DNA of 64,000 nt from Murdochiella sp. Marseille-P8839 (GCA_019753405.1 JAIKLF010000005.1:62001-126000), one strand, 5' to 3'. Shown: positions 25,348 through 35,691, counted from the first letter of the stretch. Translations and numbers: made by a program. Notes: generated by a model from the sequence alone, not told the origin.

Positions 25348-25374
25348 AATCAGGGCATGCCCCTGATTTTTTTA
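25348..25374 (+). terminator. Rho-independent terminator before typA
   Basis: AATCAGGG and CCCTGATT (25348-25355, 25361-25368) pair around a five-base loop and are followed by T. The core matches the Array A palindromes. Confidence 0.85.
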
Positions 25375-25391
25375 TGGTATCCGAGTCCATG

Positions 25392-25400
25392 TGTTAAAAT
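25392..25400 (+). promoter_or_regulatory. Extended -10 promoter element of typA
   Basis: TGTTAAAAT fits TGnTAnnnT and lies 30 bases before the typA ATG; the -35 region is weak. Confidence 0.5.
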
Positions 25401-25429
25401 AATGGCGATTGTGATCAAAGGAGTGTGTA

Positions 25430-27289
25430 ATGCAAGATAGGCAAGCAATACGAAACGTCGCCATTGTGGCGCACGTTGACCATGGTAAAACAACGCTGGT
25501 GGATGCGCTTTTGCGCACCAGCGGGATGATACGAAAAAATCAGGACGTGATGGAGCGCGTGATGGATTCCGGCGATTTGGAACGCGAGCGCGGCATCACC
25601 ATACTTTCCAAAAATACCGCCGTTCATTATAACGGTACAAAGATCAACATTATTGATACACCGGGACATGCCGACTTCGGCGGGGAAGTGGAGCGCGTGC
25701 TGAAGATGTGCGACGGCGTCATCTTGGTGGTGGATGCTTTTGAGGGTCCGATGCCACAGACAAAGTTTGTCTTGCGCAAGGCTATCGAGCTTTCTCTTCC
25801 GGCCATTCTCTGCATCAACAAGGCCGATCGTCCCGATGCCCGCATTGCCGAAGTACGCGAAGAAATCTATGATCTTTTCCTGTCCATCGATGCGCCGCTG
25901 TCCTATCTGGACAGTCCGGTGGTCTTTGCATCCGCGAAAAACGGCTGGGCTGTAGATGAAGCCACGTGGCAGAAGGCACAGGATAATCAGGAGGAAGCAG
26001 TGGGCGAAGATATGCGCCCGCTGTTGGAAGGTATCGTAAAGACTATTCCCGCACCGAGCGGAGAGGAGAAGGCGCCTTTCAAGCTGCTCATTTCGACGGC
26101 GGACTATAATGATTATGTCGGCCGCATCGGTATCGGCAAAGTGGAACAAGGCGTTGTCCACGTCAATGATGAAGCCGTCATTACCAACTACAATGCGCCG
26201 GATAAACAGATGAAAATTCGCGTTACCACGATTTTCGAATTTGACGGACTCAAGCGTGTGCCGGTGACAGAGTCGGGCGTGGGTTCCATCGTTGCCGTTT
26301 CCGGCGTGGAGGGCATTGAAGTGGGCGATACGCTTTGTTCTCCGGAGGAAGTAACGCCATTACCCTTCGTCAAAATTTCCGAGCCGACATTGCAGATGAC
26401 CTTTTCCGTTAACGACTCGCCCTTTGCCGGACGAAGCGGCCAATTTGTCACGTCACGCCATTTGCGTGCGCGTTTGGAAAAAGAACTGCATACCGATGTC
26501 AGCTTGCGCATGCATCCGGGCGACTCGACGGATACCTTTTTCGTCAGTGGCCGCGGTGAATTGCATTTGTCCGTACTCATTGAAAAGATGCGCCGCGAGG
26601 GCTATGAGTTCATGGTCTCCAAGCCGGAGGTGCTTTATCGTCAGGATGCGGCGGGACACCGTCTTGAGCCGATGGAAGAGGCGACGGTGGATGTGGACCA
26701 GGAGTATTCCGGCGCGGTGATTCAGGCGCTTGGTCAGCGGAAAGGCGAACTGCAGGAGATGAAGACCTCCCCGTCCGGTTATACGCGTTTGGTGTTTCGT
26801 ATTCCGGCGCGCGGGTTGATCGGCTATCGTCAGCAGCTTATGACAGATACGCGCGGCACGGGCGTATTGAACAATGAATTTTCCGGCTATGAGCCATACA
26901 AAGGGGAAATTCCGACGCGCGCGGTGGGTTCCCTGATCGTTTATGAAACGGGCACGACGACGACCTATGGTCTGTTTGCGGCACAGCAGCGCGGCATACT
27001 CTTTATCGGTGCCGGTGAAGAAGTGTACGAAGGGGAGATCATTGGATCGAATCCCAAAGGTGAAGATCTGGAAGTCAATGTTTGCAAAAAGAAGGCGCTG
27101 ACCAACATTCGTTCAGCAGCGGCCGATGACGCCTTAAAGTTAGTGACACCGAATCGCCTGAGCCTTGAGCAGATGATGGAATTTATTGAGACGGATGAAC
27201 GCATTGAAGTGACCCCTGCAGCCTACCGGATGCGTAAAGCGGTACTCAGCGGACAGGCACGCTACAAGGCGGCAAAATATAAGAAATAG
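25430..27289 (+). CDS. typA: Translational GTPase TypA/BipA
   Basis: The 619-residue product is an EF-G-like ribosome-binding GTPase involved in ribosome assembly and stress responses. It has G1 AHVDHGKTT, switch motif RERGITI, G3 [16 protein letters not shown]4 NKADRPDAR and the BipA C-terminal region ([20 protein letters not shown]). AAGGAG precedes the ATG. Short tandem repeats follow the stop. Confidence 0.96.
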   Translation: MQDRQAIRNVAIVAHVDHGKTTLVDALLRTSGMIRKNQDVMERVMDSGDLERERGITILSKNTAVHYNGTKINIIDTPGHADFGGEVERVLKMCDGVILVVDAFEGPMPQTKFVLRKAIELSLPAILCINKADRPDARIAEVREEIYDLFLSIDAPLSYLDSPVVFASAKNGWAVDEATWQKAQDNQEEAVGEDMRPLLEGIVKTIPAPSGEEKAPFKLLISTADYNDYVGRIGIGKVEQGVVHVNDEAVITNYNAPDKQMKIRVTTIFEFDGLKRVPVTESGVGSIVAVSGVEGIEVGDTLCSPEEVTPLPFVKISEPTLQMTFSVNDSPFAGRSGQFVTSRHLRARLEKELHTDVSLRMHPGDSTDTFFVSGRGELHLSVLIEKMRREGYEFMVSKPEVLYRQDAAGHRLEPMEEATVDVDQEYSGAVIQALGQRKGELQEMKTSPSGYTRLVFRIPARGLIGYRQQLMTDTRGTGVLNNEFSGYEPYKGEIPTRAVGSLIVYETGTTTTYGLFAAQQRGILFIGAGEEVYEGEIIGSNPKGEDLEVNVCKKKALTNIRSAAADDALKLVTPNRLSLEQMMEFIETDERIEVTPAAYRMRKAVLSGQARYKAAKYKK

Positions 27290-27405
27290 ACTTCCGCCTG
27301 AAAAGAAGGATAGACTTCCGCAAAGAAGGACGGGCTTTGCAAAGAAGGACGGACTTCGTAAAAAAGGACTAACTTCCGCAAAGAAGGACGAGCTTCCGAA
27401 AAAGT
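27287..27405 (+). repeat. About 20-bp tandem repeat after typA
   Basis: Five to six units near GACTTCCGCAAAGAAGGAC start at or just beyond the typA stop. Units differ by a few bases and by length. Confidence 0.75.
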
Positions 27406-27456
27406 GTGCGGAGACGTCCGCAAATGTGCCGGAATATATGAGAAGAAGGGGCGGCA

Positions 27457-28914
27457 ATGGATATCGGCATACTCTTCAATCTGATTGTACAAAATTCAAC
27501 GTGGATCAACATCATCTTGGCTCTGATCATCGTGTACGCGAATCGCCGTCGTCCGGCGCGTTCCACCATGCTTTGGGTCATGATGATTGCGATCTTTCCC
27601 ATCATCGGTTTTTTTCCCTATTTGCTGATGGGGCGGGATACTCGTCGGCGAAAACTGTTTCATCAGAAAGAAACGCTGGACGTGGACGTTTTGCAACACG
27701 CTCTGATTAAGTGGGATGAAGTGACGACCCATCTTCCCATTGAGGAAGAGGGACGTTTTCAGGATTATCTGGAGCTGATCCGCCTTAATGTGCGAATGGG
27801 CTTAACCAATTTGTCCGGCGACAATGACGTGGAGGCAATCTTTGACGGCAGAGCGAAATTTTTACGCCTGATTCAAGACATTGACGAAGCCAAAGAGGAG
27901 ATCAATTTTCAGTATTACATCCTGAAATCCGATAATTTGGGCGCGACCGTGATTGAGGCATTGATGCGGGCTGCTCGACGCGGCGTCAAGGTACGTGTGT
28001 TAACCGACGGCATCGGCGGACGTAATTTGTCGAAAGAAATGCGGCGCATGATGCAGGAAGTCGGCATACAGATCGGCATCTTTTATCCCTCGTTCCTACG
28101 CTATATCAACTTGCGCATGAACTATCGCAACCATCGAAAGATTGTCACGATTGATGAGCGCATCGGCTACATCGGCGGTTTTAACGTGGGCGATGAATAC
28201 ATCGGTCGCTACAGCCGTTTCGGCTATTGGCGGGACACACATCTGCGCATTGAAGGCTCTGCTGTAGCCGATTTGAAGATACGCTTTTTGCAGGACTGGA
28301 GCTTTGTCATGGGCGAGTCCGAATCGGTTCAACTGGAGGTGACCGCGCATCCGAGTGAAAAGGGCGATGCCTTTTGTCAGCTGGTCTTCAGCGGCCCCGA
28401 TACGCCCTTGGCGAACATTAAGCTGTCCATGCTAAAAATGATTGCATCCGCGGATGATGTGATTTACATTCAAACGCCGTATTTCATTCCGGATCAATCC
28501 ATTTACGAGGCGCTGGTGTTGGCTCTGCAGCAAGGGGTTCAGGTGAACTTGATGATTCCGAATCGACCGGATCATCCGGTGGTGTTTCCCGCCACGATGT
28601 CGTTTGCCGGCGATCTTGTCCGTGCAGGAGCAAACGTCTATCGTTATGAAAAGGGCTTTTTGCACAGCAAGGTGATGCTCATCGACGACTACGTTTCTCT
28701 CGTGGGCTCCTGTAACGTGGATGAGCGCTCCTTTTCGCTCAACTTTGAAGCGTCGGAGCTCGTGTACTCGCCTAAAATCAATGCCGCGCTTAAACGGGCC
28801 TTTCATGAAGATATGCAGGTAAGCACCTTGCTTACCCGGGAAGTATATGAATCTCGCGGCCCCATGCTGAAGATTAAAGAGCCGATTTGCCGGCTGTTTG
28901 CACCCTTACTGTAA
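27457..28914 (+). CDS. cls: Cardiolipin synthase (phospholipase D family)
   Basis: The 485-residue membrane enzyme joins two phosphatidylglycerols into cardiolipin. Two N-terminal membrane segments (about 5-25 and 35-55) precede two PLD domains with HKD motifs: NHRKIVTIDERIGYIGG and FLHSKVMLIDDYVSLVGSCN. The length is typical of bacterial Cls. The ATG follows AAGGGGCGG, a moderate ribosome site. A small membrane gene and rex follow on the same strand. Confidence 0.93.
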   Translation: MDIGILFNLIVQNSTWINIILALIIVYANRRRPARSTMLWVMMIAIFPIIGFFPYLLMGRDTRRRKLFHQKETLDVDVLQHALIKWDEVTTHLPIEEEGRFQDYLELIRLNVRMGLTNLSGDNDVEAIFDGRAKFLRLIQDIDEAKEEINFQYYILKSDNLGATVIEALMRAARRGVKVRVLTDGIGGRNLSKEMRRMMQEVGIQIGIFYPSFLRYINLRMNYRNHRKIVTIDERIGYIGGFNVGDEYIGRYSRFGYWRDTHLRIEGSAVADLKIRFLQDWSFVMGESESVQLEVTAHPSEKGDAFCQLVFSGPDTPLANIKLSMLKMIASADDVIYIQTPYFIPDQSIYEALVLALQQGVQVNLMIPNRPDHPVVFPATMSFAGDLVRAGANVYRYEKGFLHSKVMLIDDYVSLVGSCNVDERSFSLNFEASELVYSPKINAALKRAFHEDMQVSTLLTREVYESRGPMLKIKEPICRLFAPLL

Positions 28915-28941
28915 GATTATTCGGGAATGGAGGAGAAAATT

Positions 28942-29439
28942 ATGGCTTCACACGAACCGACAAGGTTAGGAAAACTGCTTTCTCTTTTGCTTTTGGTCAG
29001 TTTGCTTTTATTCGGCGCCATCCTCATCCTGGTCTTTTTGAACCTGGGGAATGCACAGTGGTCTATTGTGCTGCTCTCGCTTAATTATCCACTCAATGCG
29101 GTGATTTGGCTCCTGCTTGCCTTGCACGTTCTGATGATTTTTCTGCGCAAGGATGCCGATGGCAACGATGTACTCATCGGTGTAGCGGAAGCGGTTCTTC
29201 TTTGCTGCATGACACCGGAGGTTTTTACCGCTTGGCAGGCGTTTACGAAGGATCCCGGTCTGTTGTTTTCTCTCTTTCGTGAGCCGCTGTATTTCCGTTT
29301 CTGGGTATTGGCGCGCATGGTGAGTGTGTTTGTTCTGTTGGTGAAATTTGTCGGCCCGAAATGGTTAAAGAAGGCGCCGAAACCGCCTCTGACCTGGTCA
29401 GACGTCCGGGATGCGGCAGACGACGGTGATGAAGCATAA
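28942..29439 (+). CDS. Hypothetical four-helix membrane protein
   Basis: The 165-residue product has hydrophobic segments at about 12-36, 44-66, 78-98 and 120-142 and a charged C-terminal tail rich in Asp. I recognise no family. The ATG at 28942 has GGAGGA seven bases upstream; the in-frame ATG at 28927 lies before that site. It lies between cls and rex and may be cotranscribed with them. Confidence 0.6.
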   Translation: MASHEPTRLGKLLSLLLLVSLLLFGAILILVFLNLGNAQWSIVLLSLNYPLNAVIWLLLALHVLMIFLRKDADGNDVLIGVAEAVLLCCMTPEVFTAWQAFTKDPGLLFSLFREPLYFRFWVLARMVSVFVLLVKFVGPKWLKKAPKPPLTWSDVRDAADDGDEA

Positions 29440-29454
29440 GTCGGAGGAAAAAAG

Positions 29455-30102
29455 ATGAAAAAAGCCATTTCCAGCGCCGTCATCCGGCGATTGCCCAAGT
29501 ATTTACGCTACCTAACTGCGCTCCATGAGCAGGGGGAAGAGCGCATTTCTTCTCAAAAATTGAGTGAAATTACCGGCTTTACCGCTTCGCAGATTCGCCA
29601 GGATCTCAATCACTTCGGTGGCTTCGGTCAACAGGGCTACGGTTACAATGTGGAATCGCTTCGTGAACAGATTGTCCACATCATCGGACTGGATCGCCCC
29701 CATCGGGTAGCTATTGCAGGCGCCGGCCATTTAGGCGTTGCGCTTGCCAATTCCGATCTGTTTAAGGAAAATCGCTTCCATTTGGAAGCACTATTTGATA
29801 TTCGCCCGGAATGCGTTGGAATGCAGATTGCCGGAGCGAAAGTGTACCCGGCGGCCGAGATGGAAACCGTCCTTCGGGAACACGACATTGAAATTTTGAC
29901 GATTACCACGCCGCGCGATGTGGCGCAGGCGCTTGCGGATCGAGCAGTAGCGGCCGGTGTGCGCGGAATATGGAATTATGCACAAACCGACTTGCATCTG
30001 CCGCATGGCGTGGTGCTGGAGAATGTCTATTTGAACGAGAGCCTGTTTACGCTTGTTTACTATATGGGCAATTGGAAGGATTATAAAGGCTTCGAGGAAT
30101 AA
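29455..30102 (+). CDS. rex: Redox-sensing transcriptional repressor Rex
   Basis: Rex senses the NADH/NAD+ ratio and represses fermentative and respiratory genes when NADH is low. The 215-residue product has a winged helix (1-80, SSQKLSEITGFTASQIRQDL) and a Rossmann domain (VAIAGAGHLGVALAN, and ITTPRDVAQALADRAV). Its presence fits a fermenting anaerobe. GGAGG precedes the ATG, and the ABC-F gene starts two bases after the stop. Confidence 0.95.
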   Translation: MKKAISSAVIRRLPKYLRYLTALHEQGEERISSQKLSEITGFTASQIRQDLNHFGGFGQQGYGYNVESLREQIVHIIGLDRPHRVAIAGAGHLGVALANSDLFKENRFHLEALFDIRPECVGMQIAGAKVYPAAEMETVLREHDIEILTITTPRDVAQALADRAVAAGVRGIWNYAQTDLHLPHGVVLENVYLNESLFTLVYYMGNWKDYKGFEE

Positions 30103-30104
30103 CG

Positions 30105-32066
30105 ATGGCGGAGTTGACCGTACAACAACTTCACAAACAGTTCGGCGTGCGTTCGATTCTGGAGGACGTCTCTTTTTTGGTGGAAAAAGGAGAAAAGATC
30201 GGCATTGTCGGCGTGAACGGATCCGGCAAAACAACCCTTATGCGCCTTTTGGTTCACGAATTGGAACCCGATCAGGGAAAGATTTACCATCGCGATGATC
30301 TGCGCATGGGCTATCTTCGCCAGAACGTGCATATCGAGAGTGACGAGAGCCTGTATGAAGAGTGCAAAAAAGGTTATGCGCGTGCCTTTGCGTTGGAGGA
30401 AAAATTGCGCGAGCTTGAACGGGAAATGGGTCAACTGTCAGAACGACCGAAGGAATTGGAAGCGGTGATGGAGCGTCATCGTCTGCTGACGGAACGCTTT
30501 GTGGACGAAGGCGGCCTTTCATATGATTCCGAGATTCGTGGCATTCTTAAAGGCATGGGTTTTGCGGAGGATCGTTTTTTCACGCCCGTCAACGTGCTTT
30601 CCGGCGGCGAAAAGTCGCGATTGGAACTGGCCACCATGCTTTGCGGTCGACCGGACATTCTTCTTTTGGATGAACCGACGAACCACTTGGACATGGAAGT
30701 AACGGCGTATTTAGAGCAGATGCTCAGCGCTTTTCGGGGAACGGTATTGCTTATTTCCCATGACCGTTATTTTTTGAATCAGGTTTGTCAACGCATTTTG
30801 CTTGTCGAACACCAAAAAGTCTATTCGTATTCTTGCGGTTATCAGGAGTTTGCCAAACGGCGGGAAAATGAACTGGAGATTCAGCGTCACGCCTACGAAA
30901 ACCAGCAGGAGGAAATTGCGCGTCAAAAGGAGATCATTGAGCGCCTTGGACACTTGGGCGGATCCAAGCGAAAGCGCGGCATTGCCCAATCGCGTTCGCG
31001 GCAGAAGCTATTGGATAAGATGGTGCTGGTTGAAAAACCGGCGGAAGATATTGCCCATATGCGCCTTCGTCTCACGCCGAAATATCCCAGCGGCGAGGAT
31101 GTTCTGCAGGTGGAAAACCTGTCCAAATCCTTCGGCGATCGTCATCTGTTTTCGGATGTGACGTTTTCCCTCTTTCGTGGGCAACGCGTCGGTCTGATCG
31201 GCGAAAACGGGGTAGGGAAGACGACGCTGTTTCGACTTTTGCTTCATCAGGAAGAGCCGGACGAGGGGAGCATCACCTTCGGCTCCTCTGTCAAGATCGC
31301 TTTTTTTGATCAGGAACAGCGCACCCTTTCCCCGGAAAAAACGGTTTTGGATGAACTTTGGGATCGCTATCCGCATATGGATCATTATTCCGTGCGGGCG
31401 CATCTGGCCAAATTTCAATTTATCGGCGACGACATTTTTCGTTTAGTCGGGGATCTTTCCGGTGGAGAGAAAGCGCGTTTGGCGCTGCTGAAGCTCATGC
31501 TTTCTTCCGCGAATGTTCTACTTCTGGATGAGCCGACCAATCATTTGGATATCGAAAGTCGCGAAATTCTGGAACAGGCATTGTTGGATTACGAAGGAAC
31601 GGTTTTTGTGATCAGCCATGATCGCTATTTTTTGAACCACGTCTGCACGCATATTTTCCGCTTGCAACCGACCGGCATGGAAACCATTCTGGGCAACTAC
31701 GACGACTATCTGCGTTTTACGGCACAGTCCGCTTCGCGCACAGATACCGCGGAAGAGGCCGGCAATCGGCCAAAAACCAAAACGCAGGAGAAAAAGGAAA
31801 AGAAACAGGCGAACCTCGAGAAAAAGCAGCTGCGACAAATGCGTGCGCGCGTGAGTATGATTCAGCGTGATATGGATTCCCTGCGCGATGAACAGCAAGT
31901 GTTGCAGACAAAGGCCTGTGAACCGGCGCTTTATGAAGATTACGAAGAAGCACAACGTGTTCACGATGAGCTGAGCGGCATACAGCAAAAGCTGGAGGCA
32001 TTGGAAGAGGAATGGTTGGAATTGGAAACCACACTCGATGAGGCCAAGGAAGGGGAAGAGTTATGA
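30105..32066 (+). CDS. ABC-F family ATPase (Uup/EttA-like)
   Basis: The 653-residue soluble protein has two ABC domains: Walker A GVNGSGKTT and GENGVGKTT, signature motifs LSGGEKSR and LSGGEKAR, and Walker B LLLDEPTNHLDME and LLLDEPTNHLDIE. A basic linker (QSRSRQKLLDKM) and a C-terminal coiled coil (about 555-650, Lys/Glu/Arg-rich) resemble Uup. Such proteins act on ribosomes. No membrane segments are present. It directly follows rex and overlaps the GDPD-like gene by four bases. Confidence 0.92.
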   Translation: MAELTVQQLHKQFGVRSILEDVSFLVEKGEKIGIVGVNGSGKTTLMRLLVHELEPDQGKIYHRDDLRMGYLRQNVHIESDESLYEECKKGYARAFALEEKLRELEREMGQLSERPKELEAVMERHRLLTERFVDEGGLSYDSEIRGILKGMGFAEDRFFTPVNVLSGGEKSRLELATMLCGRPDILLLDEPTNHLDMEVTAYLEQMLSAFRGTVLLISHDRYFLNQVCQRILLVEHQKVYSYSCGYQEFAKRRENELEIQRHAYENQQEEIARQKEIIERLGHLGGSKRKRGIAQSRSRQKLLDKMVLVEKPAEDIAHMRLRLTPKYPSGEDVLQVENLSKSFGDRHLFSDVTFSLFRGQRVGLIGENGVGKTTLFRLLLHQEEPDEGSITFGSSVKIAFFDQEQRTLSPEKTVLDELWDRYPHMDHYSVRAHLAKFQFIGDDIFRLVGDLSGGEKARLALLKLMLSSANVLLLDEPTNHLDIESREILEQALLDYEGTVFVISHDRYFLNHVCTHIFRLQPTGMETILGNYDDYLRFTAQSASRTDTAEEAGNRPKTKTQEKKEKKQANLEKKQLRQMRARVSMIQRDMDSLRDEQQVLQTKACEPALYEDYEEAQRVHDELSGIQQKLEALEEEWLELETTLDEAKEGEEL

Positions 32067-33013
32067 ACATTTATTCCTACCGCGGGGATCACGAACATCT
32101 CCCCGAAAACACGATGATCGCGTTTCGTCAGGCTTTGCTTAACGGTGCTGTTGGAATTGCTCTGGATGTTCTGATGACGCGTGATCGGCAACCGATTGTC
32201 TTTCGCGATGAGTCGCTGGGCCGGGCGACCGATGCCATCGGCCTTGTGCGCCATCACGATTTGGAGGAAATCCAGGCTGCGGAATTTAACGAGCCGTATA
32301 CGAAATTCAATCAGCATATCCCTTCCCTTGCTGAATATCTGGAATGGGCGGCTCGTCTTCCCCATAAAACCATCCTGATGATGAACAACGATACCGTTCT
32401 CTATTCCAATGTTGAGGAAAACATCATGGACTGCCTTGCGGAGGCAAAGGGACGCGATCGTCTGATTCTGGCTTCTTCGCAACTTTCCAGTCTGCGTCTT
32501 CTGCATACGCGCTATCCCGATATCACGTTGGCGTGGATGCCAAACTCTTCCCTTCCCGAGGATTGGGATAAGCTACAGGGACTCGAGATAACGCGCGTTC
32601 TGGTTCCTCTGGTTCAGACTACGCGGGAACTGGTGGACACCTGTACAGAACGCGGCATCGAAATTATGGCTCATGGTGTATCGACCGCCGAACAAATTCG
32701 GCGACTGAAGGAGCTGGGCGTACAAAACATTTTGGTGACGGACATGGCTACCGCACGCGCAGCGCTCAACGAAACGGCGATGCCCTATTCTGCGGAAGCA
32801 TTAAAATATGCAACGGAGACGTCGGGAGAAGAAGAGGAGAAAACACCGATGCAGGCGCTGGCGCAGAGGGCGAAGAGTCTCACCTATGGACGTGGAAAAC
32901 GACCGGGAAAAGGCAGCATCATCGCCATCGTGCTCAGTATGGTTATCTGTGTGGCGGTAGCGACGTTTCTTGCCGGCCTGTTTATGAATCTGTTGAAAGG
33001 TTTGTTTCACTAA
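32063..33013 (+). CDS. Degenerate GDPD-like membrane protein
   Basis: The 316-residue product has the overall pattern of glycerophosphodiester phosphodiesterases (PENTMIAF, LDVLMTRD, DESLGRAT, and the C-terminal VSTAEQIRRLKELGVQNILVTD). The catalytic residues are largely replaced: HRG is Tyr6-Arg-Gly, the Glu of ELDV is Ala33, and the His of HDE is Arg48; Asp35 remains. The fourth ligand position reads LMMNND with no Glu. A basic stretch and one membrane helix near the C terminus (about 287-310) would anchor it. Loss of activity is inferred. It is translationally coupled to the ABC-F gene. Confidence 0.75.
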   Translation: MNIYSYRGDHEHLPENTMIAFRQALLNGAVGIALDVLMTRDRQPIVFRDESLGRATDAIGLVRHHDLEEIQAAEFNEPYTKFNQHIPSLAEYLEWAARLPHKTILMMNNDTVLYSNVEENIMDCLAEAKGRDRLILASSQLSSLRLLHTRYPDITLAWMPNSSLPEDWDKLQGLEITRVLVPLVQTTRELVDTCTERGIEIMAHGVSTAEQIRRLKELGVQNILVTDMATARAALNETAMPYSAEALKYATETSGEEEEKTPMQALAQRAKSLTYGRGKRPGKGSIIAIVLSMVICVAVATFLAGLFMNLLKGLFH

Positions 33014-33042
33014 GTAAAGAAACGGTACAGAGCAACGAAATA

Positions 33043-33085
33043 AAAAAGCTGTGTCGAACGAAGAAAGGTTCGTACACAGCTTTTT
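33043..33085. terminator. Bidirectional terminator between convergent genes
   Basis: AAAAAGCTGTGT-CGAAC and GTTCG-T-ACACAGCTTTTT pair (33043-33059 with 33068-33085), with A and T runs on the outer sides. It serves the GDPD-like gene and, in reverse, the symporter gene. Confidence 0.85.
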
Positions 33086-33137
33086 GTTTTCCAGAAATAC
33101 CCTGGTAAAGCCCCTGAAAAGCTTTGGCAAGGGCGGA

Positions 33138-34364
33138 CTATTTTTTCTGTGCTTTTTTCGCAGTGGCTTTGCGATCCCAGTGGCTGACCGCAAGAGCAGC
33201 AGTCGCATCGCCGGTGATATTTAATGTTGTACGTCCCATATCAAAGAGACGGTCAATGCCAGCGATGAGCGCAATGCCCTCTACCGGCAGATTCACGCTG
33301 GTCAACACCATCGCCAGCATGATCATGCCGCCGCCGGCGACGCCGGCGGTGCCGATCGAGGCAAGTACCGCGGTCAGGACGATGGATACGAGCTGGGCGA
33401 CCGTTAGGTGTACACCGTAGCAGGAGGCGATGAAGAGGCTGGTGACACCCATATAGATGGCTGTGCCGTCCATATTGATGGTCGCTCCGAGCGGCAAGAC
33501 AAACGAAGAAATGCTGGGATCCGCACCCAATTCATTCGCGCAGCGAATGGTTAGTGGTAACGTTGCATTGGAACTAGAGGTCGTAAAGGCCGTGGTCATG
33601 GCCGGCGCCATGCCGCGCAAAAAGGTGAGCAGACCCATTTTCGAAAACAGATGGGCGCTTAACCCGTAAACGACCACAATGTGCGTAATGTATGCCAGGT
33701 AGGCCACACCCAGGACGATTCCCAGTGACGAAACAATGGAGGCGCCATTGACGGCGACGACATTTGTCATCAGGCAGAACACACCAATGGGGGTCAGGCG
33801 AATGACCAGCTCCATCATTTTCATAATGACGGTATAAATATCTTTTACGCTTTCCCCGACGCGCTTTCCCGCATCTCCGGAAAGAAGAATGCCGAGACCG
33901 ATGAGCAGCGCGGTGAAAATGAGCGGCAACATATCGGCATTCAGCAGCGGTTCCAAAATATTTTTCGGGAACATCGCGACGATAACTTCCATAAAGTTGG
34001 CGGTTTTTGCTTCATAGGTCAATCCCGAAGTTTGTAGAACCGGGAAGAACCCCCGGAACAGTGTAGCAAAGGCGATGCCGATGACAACCGCCACAGCGGT
34101 CGTTGCCATATAATACACGAAGGTTTTCCATCCGATGGCGCCTACGCGGCGAATGTCGCCAAGCGAGATTGTGCCCTCAATGATGGAAAAAAGAACGACG
34201 GGCACAACCATAAATTTCAACAGGTTGATGTAAATGGTTCCTACCGGCTGCAGAAAGGTTGACGTGAATTCGCCCTTTCCCTGTAAGAGAATACCGGCGA
34301 TAATACCTAACACTAGGGCAATGAGAATTTGCAGGCCTAAATTGAAGCGCGGTTTGTTTTCCAT
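33138..34364 (-). CDS. Dicarboxylate/amino acid:cation symporter (DAACS family)
   Basis: The 408-residue product is an eight-helix transporter of the GltP/SstT type. Family signatures are the serine-rich re-entrant loop TTAFTTSSSNATLPLT, NMDGTAIYMGV and the second loop SIGTAGVAGGGMIML. It would import acidic or neutral amino acids with Na+ or H+; substrate not decided. GGAGCC precedes the ATG. It is a lone gene, divergent from the dnaJ-like gene. Confidence 0.92.
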   Translation of the reverse strand: MENKPRFNLGLQILIALVLGIIAGILLQGKGEFTSTFLQPVGTIYINLLKFMVVPVVLFSIIEGTISLGDIRRVGAIGWKTFVYYMATTAVAVVIGIAFATLFRGFFPVLQTSGLTYEAKTANFMEVIVAMFPKNILEPLLNADMLPLIFTALLIGLGILLSGDAGKRVGESVKDIYTVIMKMMELVIRLTPIGVFCLMTNVVAVNGASIVSSLGIVLGVAYLAYITHIVVVYGLSAHLFSKMGLLTFLRGMAPAMTTAFTTSSSNATLPLTIRCANELGADPSISSFVLPLGATINMDGTAIYMGVTSLFIASCYGVHLTVAQLVSIVLTAVLASIGTAGVAGGGMIMLAMVLTSVNLPVEGIALIAGIDRLFDMGRTTLNITGDATAALAVSHWDRKATAKKAQKK

Positions 34365-34409
34365 GATGGCTCCTTTCGCGTCCGGGATACGCTTTTTCCT
34401 TCCCTTTTA

Positions 34410-34415
34410 GTATAG
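34410..34415 (-). promoter_or_regulatory. Possible -10 element of the symporter gene
   Basis: TATACT on the minus strand lies about 45 bases upstream of the start; the -35 region is T-rich and weak. Confidence 0.35.
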
Positions 34416-34469
34416 CGTTTTGTATGCGGCAAAAAAAGAATAATCCGGTCGAAAAACGCGCCGTTTCTC

Positions 34470-34498
34470 TTGCGCAAGCGGGGCAAAGCAGCTATAAT
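34470..34498 (+). promoter_or_regulatory. Promoter of the dnaJ-like gene
   Basis: TTGCGC (34470-34475) and TATAAT (34493-34498) have a 17-base spacer. Confidence 0.6.
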
Positions 34499-34570
34499 AT
34501 CAATTAGTCAAAGATGGTCAAGAAATAAAAAACATACGATCGACCGCGTTTGACCGGAAAGGAGGATGCT

Positions 34571-35653
34571 TTGCAATTTCAAGATTACTACAAAACGCTG
34601 GGCGTAGAAAAACAGGCATCCCAGACAGAAATCAAAAAAGCCTATCGCAAACTGGCGAAAAAATATCATCCCGACTTGCATCCGAACGATGAAAAGGCGC
34701 AGGAGAAATTCAAACAGATTAACGAAGCCTATGAGGTATTGGGTGACGCGGAAAAGCGGAAAAAATACGACCAATTCGGCACCAATTATAATTTTCAGGG
34801 CGGACAGAACTTTGATCCGTCGGACTTCGGCTTTCAGGGTTTCGATCCCAACGGAGCGACGTATACCTACCACACGACGGGTGGCGGAAGCGGCTTCTCC
34901 GACTTTTTCAATTTGATCTTCGGCGGTGCCCAGGACTTTAGCGGCGCAGAAAGCTTTCGCGGCGCGCAGGGATTTAGCGGTGGACCCGGAGCAGGAGTAT
35001 ATGGCGGAAATACCCACAGTTTCAGCGGCTTCGGCGACTTAGGGGATCTGCTTCGCGGTGCGCATGGAGGAACGAATGGCCATACCTCTGCACAAGGCTT
35101 TGGCGGTGTAGGTTCCGAAGCGTATCGGTCCAAACATGCCGGGACGGCGCGAAATGCCAACGATCGCTATGAAACCACGATGAGCCTGGCGCTCAAAGAA
35201 GCCTATGAGGGAGGCGAGCGAACGATGCGCTTTACCATCGGCTCCAAGTCCTATGACATTACGGTGCGCTGGCCTGCAGGCATTCAGGACGGCAATCGCA
35301 TTCGGGTGAAGGGCGAAAAGTTCGGTCTGGACGGAAACCTCATGGTAAAAATCCGCTTGCTGACGACAGGCCATCTGGAAGGAATCAATCTGGTTCAGCC
35401 GCTTGTACTCAAGCCATGGGAAGCCTATTGCGGAACGAAGAAAACCGTGGAAACGCCGGACGGGCGCATTCAGGTGACTGTACCGCGTGAAATGGCTTCC
35501 GGGAAGCGTATTCGGGTTCCCAAGAAGGGCTATCGTAACCGCAAAGGCGAGCGCGGCGATCTGCTGCTGGAAATCCAAATGCAAAATCCGGCAACCTTAA
35601 GCGAAGAGCAAAAAGCCTGCTATGAAAAGTGGATGAAGGAAGAAAGAGAGTAA
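34571..35653 (+). CDS. DnaJ-like co-chaperone without zinc finger (CbpA type)
   Basis: The 360-residue product has an N-terminal J domain (2-68, HPD motif in KKYHPDLHP), a long Gly/Phe/Ser-rich region (75-195) and a C-terminal substrate-binding domain ([10 protein letters not shown] and [24 protein letters not shown]). The CXXCXGXG zinc repeats of DnaJ are absent, so this is a class B protein that stimulates DnaK. It starts at TTG 34571 with GGAGG five bases upstream. clpB follows, suggesting a stress-chaperone pair. Confidence 0.9.
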   Translation: MQFQDYYKTLGVEKQASQTEIKKAYRKLAKKYHPDLHPNDEKAQEKFKQINEAYEVLGDAEKRKKYDQFGTNYNFQGGQNFDPSDFGFQGFDPNGATYTYHTTGGGSGFSDFFNLIFGGAQDFSGAESFRGAQGFSGGPGAGVYGGNTHSFSGFGDLGDLLRGAHGGTNGHTSAQGFGGVGSEAYRSKHAGTARNANDRYETTMSLALKEAYEGGERTMRFTIGSKSYDITVRWPAGIQDGNRIRVKGEKFGLDGNLMVKIRLLTTGHLEGINLVQPLVLKPWEAYCGTKKTVETPDGRIQVTVPREMASGKRIRVPKKGYRNRKGERGDLLLEIQMQNPATLSEEQKACYEKWMKEERE

Positions 35654-35691
35654 ACCATTAGGAGAGCATGGTGCTATCCGGATGGAAAGAA

